Positions 17,589 to 24,685 of a stretch of DNA of 64,000 bases are shown here, piece by piece. Under the pieces are notes generated by a model that had not been told where the DNA came from, ran no database searches, and saw only the letters and a program-made list of their open reading frames with translations. Numbering within the stretch: the stretch's first letter is position 1; the number at the start of each line of letters is the position of its first letter. Source of the stretch: JBCCXL01 sp039191605 (lineage in GTDB: Bacteria; Acidobacteriota; Thermoanaerobaculia; Multivoradales; JAHZIX01); NCBI GenBank assembly GCA_039191605.1, contig JBCCXL010000005.1, positions 124,001 through 188,000 on the forward strand. Direction: 5' to 3'. A program made the translations under genes and the position numbers.

Positions 17589-17870
17589 TCACTGTTCGTC
17601 CGGCGGCGGTAAGACCTGCTGGCCTTCCGTACCGAGGAAGAACGCGTCGAAATCCAGGTTACCAGCGTTCTGTGTGCGCTCGGTCAAAGAGCCAAGGTGC
17701 TCTAGACGAGGCCGCTGATACCGGCGTCGTGGCGTGGCCGCTGCCTTGTTTTCGTCAAGGGAATCAGCGGAAGTCGATGGGGCGAAACGAGGAGGCGCGA
17801 TCATCATGAGCATCTCGGAAAGTCGGCCAGCGGAGGGAGGGGTCCCGGGGATGCAATCAGAAGACGACAA
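17589..17870 (-). CDS. Lasso-like RiPP precursor peptide
   Basis: A small open frame, 93 codons from a TTG at 17870. ATG codons at 17813, 17807 and 17804 are equally possible starts and would give peptides of about 71-74 residues. The leader contains YQRPRLEHLGSLTERT, an exact fit to the lasso-leader recognition pattern Y-x2-P-x-L-x3-G-x5-T, which is bound by RREs. By the lasso rule that the conserved Thr is at -2, the core would start at Asn in N-A-G-N-L-D-F-D, giving an 8-residue ring if N1 joins Asp8, and a 26-residue core ending PPPDEQ. The position directly upstream of the cyclase and RRE genes supports the call. Core borders and ring are inferred. Confidence 0.75.
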   Translation of the reverse strand: MSSSDCIPGTPPSAGRLSEMLMMIAPPRFAPSTSADSLDENKAAATPRRRYQRPRLEHLGSLTERTQNAGNLDFDAFFLGTEGQQVLPPPDEQ

Positions 17871-17989
17871 TTAAAAGCAAGAGTGCTCAACATTACCATA
17901 GGCGTCCACATCATCGAAAAGAATGGAACGGTTGTTCTGAGGATGACCCGATTTCTTCCATAGACGTTCGATGAGATCAGACGGAAAGG

Positions 17990-18053
17990 GGCCCGCGAGC
18001 CCCAGAACGGGCAGGACTCGCGGGCCGGGATCGGAAGGTCTTACGACCTTCCG
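17990..18053 (-). terminator. Two hairpins downstream of the SdrB-repeat gene
   Basis: A perfect 9-bp stem with a 4-base loop (CGGAAGGTC-TTAC-GACCTTCCG, 18032-18053) lies 14 bases past the stop of the large secreted-protein gene. A second 10-bp stem (GGCCCGCGAG / CTCGCGGGCC, 17990-18026, 17-base loop) follows. Neither ends in a long T-run (only CCTTTCC after the second), so termination is likely but not certain; they may also protect the mRNA 3' end. Confidence 0.55.
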
Positions 18054-18066
18054 GCTGTAAGGACCC

Positions 18067-21000
18067 TCAGGGGTTCGGCAGCGAGCAGAGCTCACCCCGA
18101 TTGTATTCGCGGAGCGAGAGACGCAACGGGTTGCCCTCATCGCGCCAGGCACCATCGCGCCCACGAACGTTGGAGCCGACGGCGTGGCGGGTCAGCCAGA
18201 GGTCCGCCGCGGCCAGAGTGTCTGCGATACAGGAAGCGTCGGTACCGCGCTCGGCGTTGAGTCGAGCACCCACCAGCTCCCGGTACATGACGTAGGTTTG
18301 ATCGCCACCGGCAGAGGCCTTGAGCATCTGGACACCACCAGCGGTGTCGTAGCTCGTGCCTCCGACGGTGACGTTCGCCACCGGCCAGCGATCCGCGTTC
18401 TTGAAGTAACCCCAGCCCTTGGTGCCGACACGTCGGGGAGCGCAGAGCTCGCCCTTGTTGTAGTCCACCAGGGTGCGGTTCGCAGCGCGGGCGCTGTCCT
18501 TCCAGGTGTTGGTGTTGCCGCGAACATTGCTGCCTAGGGGGTTCTGGACCAGCCAGGCGTCCGCGGTGGCGATAGCAGCCGCAACGCAGCTGTCGTCGTT
18601 ACCGTGGGCGATGTTGAGCTTCGCCGTAGCCAGGTTGCGATACAGCACGTAGGTCTGATCGCCCTGGGGGTTCATCCGGAAGGTGGTGATGGCGTCAGCG
18701 GAGGCGTACTCGACTCCTCCGACGTTCACCGTGGCGGCAGGCCAATGCTGCTCGTGGTTCCGCCAGAAGGACAAACCGCTGGTTCCCACGTTGGCGGGGG
18801 GACCCTGGAATCCAGGATCAGCAGGCGGAGCCGGCGGGTTGTCGTTGTCTCCGGTATCACCAGGAGGGGTGTCTCCACCACCCGGCGGAGGCGGAGGGGT
18901 GTCGCCACCACCACCCGGAGGAGGCGGAGGGGTGTCGCCACCACCACCCGGAGGAGGCGGAGGGGTATCACCACCACCACCCGGAGGAGGCGGAGGGGTG
19001 TCGCCACCACCACCCGGAGGAGGCGGAGGGTTGTCGTCGTCACCGGTGTCGTCATCGTCGTCACCCGGCGGGGGAGGCGGCGTGTCGTCGTCATCGTCGT
19101 CACCCGGCGGGGGAGGCGGCGTGTCGTCGTCGTCGTCACCCGGCGGGGGAGGCGGCGTGTCGTCGTCGTCATCGTCGTCGCCCGGAGGAGGCGGCGGGTT
19201 GTCGTCGTCGTCATCGTCGTCGCCCGGAGGAGGCGGGTTGTCGTCGTCGTCATCGTCGTCGCCCGGAGGAGGCGGCGGGTTGTCGTCGTCGTCATCGTCG
19301 TCGCCCGGAGGAGGCGGCGGGTTGTCGTCGTCGTCGTCATCGTCTCCCGGAGGCGTGGTAGCGCACAGGGAGATGGGGCCGACGCCGCCGCTCTTCGGGA
19401 ACTCGATCTCCATGGAGGAGACCCCGGTAGCTCCCACACTCACCGCCTGGACGCTGTTGCCGCCCAGATTCACCATCGGGCTGGTGGTCAGCAGCTGACC
19501 GATGGCGTCGAAGGTGCGGATGGTGCCGCTCGACTCGTTGCTATCGATGTCGACGACGGTGACCGAGGTCACGTCGACAGGGTTAGCGAAGTCGAAGGTC
19601 AGCGTTCCGCCCCCGGCGTTGTCGTCGGGATCGGAGGAGTCACCGTCCTCGGAGATGATCAGCAGATGACCCAGCGCCTGGCTGTTCTCACCGGCCTCAC
19701 CGGCGCCACCGCCAGAGCCCACACCGGGACCACCGAAGTCCTGGTTCGGGGTGCCCAGATCCGGGTCACCACCAGTGGGGTTGCTGGAGTCGAAGATCAT
19801 CGGCGGCTTGTTGCTCCGACTGGAAGTAATGGTGATGCCGAAGGCGGAGTACTCATCGTCGATGATCTGACCCGCGTGGGTCGGAGCTCCGTTGGCATCC
19901 ACATTCCAGTCGATTCCCACCGGGCAGATCGGCGCAGGCCCCTTGGGGCAGGTGCCGAAGTCCTGGTTGAAGTCGCCGTTACCGGAGTTCGGGAAGTGAG
20001 GTCCGTTGGTCGGCTGGGACACCAGGGTCCAGTTGAACCAGCCGGATCCACCGAAGTTCACGTTCTTCTCGTTGGCGCCCTCGCCGACCTGGAAGGCCGG
20101 ACCGCGGCGAGACAGGCTCAGCACGGCACCCGCGAGGTCACCCTCGCCGGTGAGAGTTCCACTCATCTCGGTGTAGTAGTACCAGCCCGAGGGGTTCACC
20201 GGACCACCGTTCACCGCGTAGGCGTTGGAGGTCATCTTCAGGTAGGGGCTACCCTCACCCGGGATCGAGGTGCGACCGGAGTAGGTCACGTCGACCCGGA
20301 ACTGGGCACCGGCGTCACCGCGACGCTGCAGCAGACCGGTCATGGTCGCCGTACCGTCGAGGTTCTCGCGGAAGGTACCGAAGTCCGGCACGTACTCGAA
20401 GTCCTTACCGACGATCGGCAGGTACATCGCGTGGTCGTAGTTGCTCTGGGCGAAGGGACCGCGGTAGGCGGCCTCAGCGCAGTAGGTGGCGCAGCGACCG
20501 AAGTCGACGTTGAAGTCGCCCTGGCCGGTGGTCTTGAGAGCACCACCGGAGGTCGGCTGCGAGGTCACCTGCCAGGTGAACCAGCCGGAGCCACCGAGGT
20601 CGACGCTCTTACCGTTGGCGCCGAAGCCAAGCTGGAAGGCGGGGCCGACCCGATCGATGGCCAGGCTCGCACCAGCCCAATCGCCGGTACCGGAGAGGGT
20701 GCCGGAGAAGCCGGTGTAGTAGGTCCAGGTGTCGGTATCCACCGGGCCGCCGTTCTGCACGTAGGCGGAGCTTTGAAGCTCCTTCTTCGGGCTTCCGGAG
20801 GGAGCGGTGGTGGTGCGACCGGTGAAGGTCACGTCGACGGCGAAGCCAACGTTGGCGACATCGCGAGAGAACGCGGTGCCCACCAGGCGGGCGGTACCGT
20901 CCGGCAGCTGGGTGAAGGAGGTCTTCTCGAAGAGGAGATGACGATCGATACCCGGCAGCCATACGGCGTGCTCGTCGTTACCGCCGTGGTACGGAGCCTG

Positions 21001-23733
21001 AGAGCGAGTCTCCTCCGCGCACCACTTGGCCTCGGTAGCGTTGTAGCCAAAGTCCACGTCGAGAACATCGCTGCTGCCAGCGATGGCCACGGAAGCGGCG
21101 TTGAGGGTCAGCAGACCGTCGAGATCGCCGGTCGCCTCGAAGCCGGAGGGCAGCGTGACGAAGTCGACGATCACCGTGTAGGCGCCAGCCTCCAGATCGG
21201 TGAACAGGTAGTTGCCGTCACCAGCGGTGGTGTCGGTAGCCAGCACGTCGCCGTTGGAGTCGAGCAGGGCCACGGTGACTCCGTTGAGGCCGAGCTCACC
21301 GGCGTCCTGGATGCCGTCGCTGTTGGTGTCCCACCAGACGCGGTCACCGAGAGAGCCGAGGCCGGCAACAGGAGTGTTGTAGCCGAAATCGACGTCGTCG
21401 CGGTTCTCGCCCGGCGCCAGGGTGACGGTCGCCGTGTTGGCGGTGCCGATGCCGTCGACGTCGAAGGTCGGCACGGTGCCGGCCGCCAGCGGCGAGGCGT
21501 CGACGGTAACGGTGTAGTCGCCGCCGGCCAGGTTGTTGAAGGAGTAGAAGCCGTCAGGACCGGTGGTGGTTACCGCCACCGGGCTGCCGCCAGCGTCCAG
21601 CAGGGTGACGGTGAGGCCGTCGATGCCGGTCTCGCCGGCGTCCTGCACGCCGTCTCCGTTGTCGTCATTCCACACCCGGTCGCCGATGGAGGCGGTACCG
21701 ATATAGCCGAAGTCGGCGTCGAGGAAGGCATCGCCAGCGGCGATGGTGACGTCCAGCGGATCGTTGTTGGTGGTGAGGGCGAGGCCCGCGGGAACGGTGG
21801 AGTCGTCCACGTCCACCCGGTAGCTGCCCGCCAGCAGGCCCTCGAAGAGGTAGCTGCCGTCAGCCGCGGTGACCTGAGAACCGAAGTCCACGTCGTCGCC
21901 GGAGGGGATCACGCCGTCGTCGCCGGCGCCGGTGAGGTTCACCGTCACGCCGCCGATGCCGGCATCGGATCCGTCGTTCTCGATTCCGTCGTTGTCGGCG
22001 TCGAACCACACCGAGTTACCGATGGAGGCGGTCCCGCGGTAGCCGAAGTCGAGGGTGAAGAGGTTGTCGCTGCCGTCGAGGTCGCCAGAGATGGAGTCGC
22101 CACCGGTGGTGGAAGCGAGGTTCTCCAGGGCGCCGCCGGGCAGGAAGTTGGAAGCCGCCACCACCGCGGTGTACACACCGGTGGAGGGCACGCCGAAGGC
22201 GTACTTGCCGGTGAAGTCGGTGTTGCCGGTCACGGTCTGGTAGAGCTGGGCGGCCTCGCCGGAGTTGTCACCGGTGGTGGTGGTAAGAATCGCCGGCGCG
22301 GCGGGGTCGAGGTAGAGCTCCACCGTGACGCCGTCGATGCCCGGCTCGTCGGCGTCCTGAACGCCGTTGCCGTTGGTGTCGAAGTACACCGTGTCGCCCA
22401 CCAGGAAGGCCGGGGGGTTACAGGCCGGGGTGTCGGAGCGGGTGGCGCAGATCTCGCGATCCATCACCCAGAAGTTGAGGTTCGACAGGTCGAGGCCGAA
22501 GATGTCCACGGTCCACACGCCGGGAGGCAGGGTGGCGGTGTTGACGAAGGTCGAGCCATCGGCGGCGACGGTCGGACCGTAATCAGCATTCGCCGGATCG
22601 GAGGCGGCGCTACCGGCGATGCGGAAGCGCTCCCACTCGAAGCTGCCGGAGGGGTTGTCGTTGCGGTAGGTCACGCCGTCGGGGTCGGTGACCTGGTAAC
22701 GCACGCAGCCGACGTTGTCGGTGCTGCCGGGCTCGCCGCGGCGGAAGGAATCCAGCTGCGAATCGTCGGAGGGCTCGCCGAAAGCGGTGGCGCCCTCTAG
22801 GTTGGCGTTGGCTCCGCTCTCACCGAGATCGATGCCGGCGTAGTCCGCCGGGGTGTCCGCATCGTCAGTGTCGACACAGGGAGTCAGGGCGACGCCCGCC
22901 GGCAGGCCGGTGAGCTGCGCCGGGTTGGTGCCGAAGTCGAAGTCACCGTCGCGGATCGACAGCTGAGTGAAATTCTGCGGCAGGTTGACGAAGAAGCGGA
23001 AGGAGCCGTCGTAGGTCGTCGGGGAATCGACGAAGAAAGTCGGGCTCGTAGGCGGCCAATCGGGGTAGATGATCGGCCCTTCAGCCGCAGCGTTGATCAG
23101 CACGGCCTGGAAGCCGAAGCGCGCGGTGACGAAGGTCAGGGGCGCGGAAGCGGCCAGCTTCAGGTTGCTGTTCAGGGACTCGCCGGGATCGCACTCGTCG
23201 GCCACGATGCGCAGGTTGTAGAAGCGCACGCCGCTGGGCGCAGCGGCCAGCGGAGAGGAGGTGACGTCGATGTTGAACCAGTCGTTGTCCGGCATCATCG
23301 TCGCGTCAGCAACCCAGGTGCGATCCGGATCGCTGGTGCTGCTGATGGGGTTGACGCTGTTGCCCTTCCAGCTCGCCACCAGGTTCGCCGGGTCAGTGCT
23401 GCCCTCGGCCTGGGGATCGAAGAAGAGGTCGAAGGACAGCTCGCGGGTACCGGAATCCCAAACGGAACCGGTATCTCCATCGAAGAAGGAGATTGAGAAG
23501 TTTGGCTGGTCCGCCGGAACGGCAACGCTGACGTTCACCGTCTCGACGAAGGTAGCGTTGGCATTACAGCCAAAGGAGAGCATGCGGCCGTCGGTGACAT
23601 CCCCAGTGGGGAAATACGCAAACGGTCCGATGCCCGCTTGCCCCATCGCGCCGATGGGCGCTAGGAGCAAGGCCAGCGCGAGCACGAGGCCCGAGCGCAT
23701 GGCGAAGGTGGACATCTTGGTACGGGACAACAT
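18067..23733 (-). CDS. Giant secreted SdrB-repeat (SdrD_B-like) surface protein with Asp/Pro-rich repeats
   Basis: An 1888-residue exported protein. ATG 23733 is chosen over upstream starts because AAGGAGG precedes it and it begins a signal peptide (SGLVLALALLLAPIGAMGQA). Order: N-terminal region (about 35-435); five SdrB-type repeats (about 438-900) with the pattern VW-D-N-DG-QDAGE-G--GVTV, Ca2+-stabilised beta domains seen in adhesins; two related 180-residue domains (about 905-1268, each with GGSGWF and a terminal DFG-C); a beta domain similar to those in PEP-CTERM-type proteins (about 1270-1450); Pro and Asp runs (about 1460-1630); and two copies of a 115-residue domain with W-x-N and LxxYNxGELC motifs. 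No LPXTG, PEP-CTERM or PorSS tail is seen. A role in adhesion or matrix is likely. Confidence 0.88.
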   Translation of the reverse strand: MLSRTKMSTFAMRSGLVLALALLLAPIGAMGQAGIGPFAYFPTGDVTDGRMLSFGCNANATFVETVNVSVAVPADQPNFSISFFDGDTGSVWDSGTRELSFDLFFDPQAEGSTDPANLVASWKGNSVNPISSTSDPDRTWVADATMMPDNDWFNIDVTSSPLAAAPSGVRFYNLRIVADECDPGESLNSNLKLAASAPLTFVTARFGFQAVLINAAAEGPIIYPDWPPTSPTFFVDSPTTYDGSFRFFVNLPQNFTQLSIRDGDFDFGTNPAQLTGLPAGVALTPCVDTDDADTPADYAGIDLGESGANANLEGATAFGEPSDDSQLDSFRRGEPGSTDNVGCVRYQVTDPDGVTYRNDNPSGSFEWERFRIAGSAASDPANADYGPTVAADGSTFVNTATLPPGVWTVDIFGLDLSNLNFWVMDREICATRSDTPACNPPAFLVGDTVYFDTNGNGVQDADEPGIDGVTVELYLDPAAPAILTTTTGDNSGEAAQLYQTVTGNTDFTGKYAFGVPSTGVYTAVVAASNFLPGGALENLASTTGGDSISGDLDGSDNLFTLDFGYRGTASIGNSVWFDADNDGIENDGSDAGIGGVTVNLTGAGDDGVIPSGDDVDFGSQVTAADGSYLFEGLLAGSYRVDVDDSTVPAGLALTTNNDPLDVTIAAGDAFLDADFGYIGTASIGDRVWNDDNGDGVQDAGETGIDGLTVTLLDAGGSPVAVTTTGPDGFYSFNNLAGGDYTVTVDASPLAAGTVPTFDVDGIGTANTATVTLAPGENRDDVDFGYNTPVAGLGSLGDRVWWDTNSDGIQDAGELGLNGVTVALLDSNGDVLATDTTAGDGNYLFTDLEAGAYTVIVDFVTLPSGFEATGDLDGLLTLNAASVAIAGSSDVLDVDFGYNATEAKWCAEETRSQAPYHGGNDEHAVWLPGIDRHLLFEKTSFTQLPDGTARLVGTAFSRDVANVGFAVDVTFTGRTTTAPSGSPKKELQSSAYVQNGGPVDTDTWTYYTGFSGTLSGTGDWAGASLAIDRVGPAFQLGFGANGKSVDLGGSGWFTWQVTSQPTSGGALKTTGQGDFNVDFGRCATYCAEAAYRGPFAQSNYDHAMYLPIVGKDFEYVPDFGTFRENLDGTATMTGLLQRRGDAGAQFRVDVTYSGRTSIPGEGSPYLKMTSNAYAVNGGPVNPSGWYYYTEMSGTLTGEGDLAGAVLSLSRRGPAFQVGEGANEKNVNFGGSGWFNWTLVSQPTNGPHFPNSGNGDFNQDFGTCPKGPAPICPVGIDWNVDANGAPTHAGQIIDDEYSAFGITITSSRSNKPPMIFDSSNPTGGDPDLGTPNQDFGGPGVGSGGGAGEAGENSQALGHLLIISEDGDSSDPDDNAGGGTLTFDFANPVDVTSVTVVDIDSNESSGTIRTFDAIGQLLTTSPMVNLGGNSVQAVSVGATGVSSMEIEFPKSGGVGPISLCATTPPGDDDDDDDNPPPPPGDDDDDDDNPPPPPGDDDDDDDNPPPPGDDDDDDDNPPPPPGDDDDDDDTPPPPPGDDDDDTPPPPPGDDDDDDTPPPPPGDDDDDTGDDDNPPPPPGGGGDTPPPPPGGGGDTPPPPPGGGGDTPPPPPGGGGDTPPPPPGGGDTPPGDTGDNDNPPAPPADPGFQGPPANVGTSGLSFWRNHEQHWPAATVNVGGVEYASADAITTFRMNPQGDQTYVLYRNLATAKLNIAHGNDDSCVAAAIATADAWLVQNPLGSNVRGNTNTWKDSARAANRTLVDYNKGELCAPRRVGTKGWGYFKNADRWPVANVTVGGTSYDTAGGVQMLKASAGGDQTYVMYRELVGARLNAERGTDASCIADTLAAADLWLTRHAVGSNVRGRDGAWRDEGNPLRLSLREYNRGELCSLPNP
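18841..19350. repeat. Coding minisatellite encoding Asp-run / Pro-run repeats
   Basis: About 500 bases of imperfect tandem units, in which runs of GTC/GTCATC (Asp codons on the coding - strand) alternate with CCCGGAGGAGGCGG-like blocks (Pro-Pro-Pro-Gly). At least 13 units of 30-45 bases are visible, with two flavours: Asp-rich with Asn between 19030 and 19350, and Gly-rich between 18870 and 19030. It lies in frame in the secreted-protein gene, so copy-number change would alter length without frameshift. Sequence assembly may be unreliable here. Confidence 0.85.
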
Positions 23734-23872
23734 CAGATCCTCCTTGGATTCATGGCGAGGAGACGCCGAATGGGAGTGCCGGGGGGGCAAAGCTAGGGAA
23801 TGAGGGTGGGTGATCACTAAAAACTCGAGAAAGCTTGGAGTCTAGAGGCCTAAGCCGTTGGGCTTTGATCTG

Positions 23873-23924
23873 CCGGGGTCCGGGTTACCGGGGTCCGGAG
23901 TTCCGAGGCCCGGAGTTCCGAGGC
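23873..23924. repeat. 15-bp tandem repeats upstream of the secreted-protein gene
   Basis: Two related 15-bp families side by side: CCGGGGTCCGG at 23873 and 23888 (step 15), and CCGGAGTTCCGAGGC at 23895 and 23910 (step 15, perfect). They lie about 140-190 bases upstream of the - strand gene start. Function unknown. Confidence 0.75.
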
Positions 23925-23926
23925 TT

Positions 23927-24350
23927 CGTCAGGGGCGGTGGGGAGTTCAAAATCCTGCGAGCTGGGTCGTTCGAGAGCCGCAGGGGGAGAAACCGACTCA
24001 GGTGGTTTTCCCATCTACACGCACATTGTCTAGAAGCTACGTCAGGGAAGCGTCAGGAATCTTCTCCTCGTCGAGACTCAGCGTCAGGAAATGTTCTGCG
24101 ATGGGCGCTAGCTCGTCCTGGAATCTCCGGGCGCAGCGCTCATCGAGGACCAACAAAGGGTTTCAGTAGCCCATCAATCGGCAATAAATATTGCAATCAA
24201 GAGACTTAAACTCTTACTACGAAACCTCCAGGTGCGCTCCCAAAGCCCTGCCAGGAGCCACCACTGCTCCTACCGCCAGCCCTTGGCAGCAGCGAAATAC
24301 CTCTCCTGACGCGGAGAGAAAGGCCTTGAGATCGGGCCTCAACCGTCAGG
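23927..24350. promoter_or_regulatory. Scattered CGTCAGG heptamers, distal group
   Basis: Copies at 23927, 24040, 24051, 24082 and 24344 on the + strand and one at 24305 on the - strand (CCTGACG). The 24040 and 24051 copies are 11 bp apart. The 24082 and 24344 copies share 12 bases (CGTCAGGAAATG). They are likely additional contacts for the regulator encoded downstream; there is no obvious -10 at the expected distance from the 24040/24051 pair. Confidence 0.55.
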
Positions 24351-24491
24351 AAATGCTACCTCTCTTAGGTTGATGGGCCCCAGCTTCTTACCATTGCATC
24401 GATCGAAACATTACTTTAGAAGTGGGTTTTTGTAGTTTCCGACATAATTTTGCTTGGTTACGCACCTCTCATCCCCAACACTGGCTTCTAC

Positions 24492-24535
24492 CGTCAGGAA
24501 AACGTCAGGAGATCGTCAGGAGTCCCCGTAAAAAT
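24492..24535 (+). promoter_or_regulatory. SARP-type operator (three 11-bp-spaced direct repeats) and -10 box
   Basis: CGTCAGG occurs at 24492, 24503 and 24514, exactly one 11-bp helical step apart. Eight bases after the last repeat comes TAAAAAT (24529-24535), a -10-like sequence. SARP activators are known to bind direct heptamers 11 or 22 bp apart with the last one 8 bp from the -10, so the layout fits. The first downstream gene (24686) encodes a SARP-type DNA-binding domain, suggesting autoregulation. Confidence 0.7.
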
Positions 24536-24685
24536 GCAGTAAACTATGTACGTTTTCCCCGATCAGAGCCCGAAGCTGGCACTTATTCTCGCCAGAAACT
24601 CTCTCCCAAGCTGCGCTCGAGCTCCGCGATTTAGTGACTTGCGCTGTTCCACCCCAATCTCCTAGCTCCGCCCCACTGACGCCTC

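Larger units (their letters stand above)
23734..24685. other. Long divergent intergenic regulatory region
   Basis: A 952-base stretch without a convincing gene, between the - strand secreted-protein gene and the + strand SARP-like regulator. It is less GC-rich than its surroundings, especially from 24170 to 24560. It holds 15-bp tandem repeats at 23873-23924, nine copies of CGTCAGG (seven scattered or paired from 23927 to 24350 on both strands, and counted with the three-unit array at 24492-24520) and a -10-like box at 24529. Short open frames here have no conserved features. Confidence 0.75.

Noticed and set aside
17871..18164. Possible second precursor-like small gene after the secreted-protein gene
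   Set aside because: The frame overlaps the end of the large gene in another phase and lacks any leader motif or ribosome site.
18604..22800. A 1398-codon + strand open frame opposite the secreted-protein gene
   Set aside because: It is the antisense shadow of the SdrB-repeat gene. Its residues are Arg/Val/Gly-rich low-complexity, it has no start signal, and the - strand frame has a signal peptide, Shine-Dalgarno and conserved domains.
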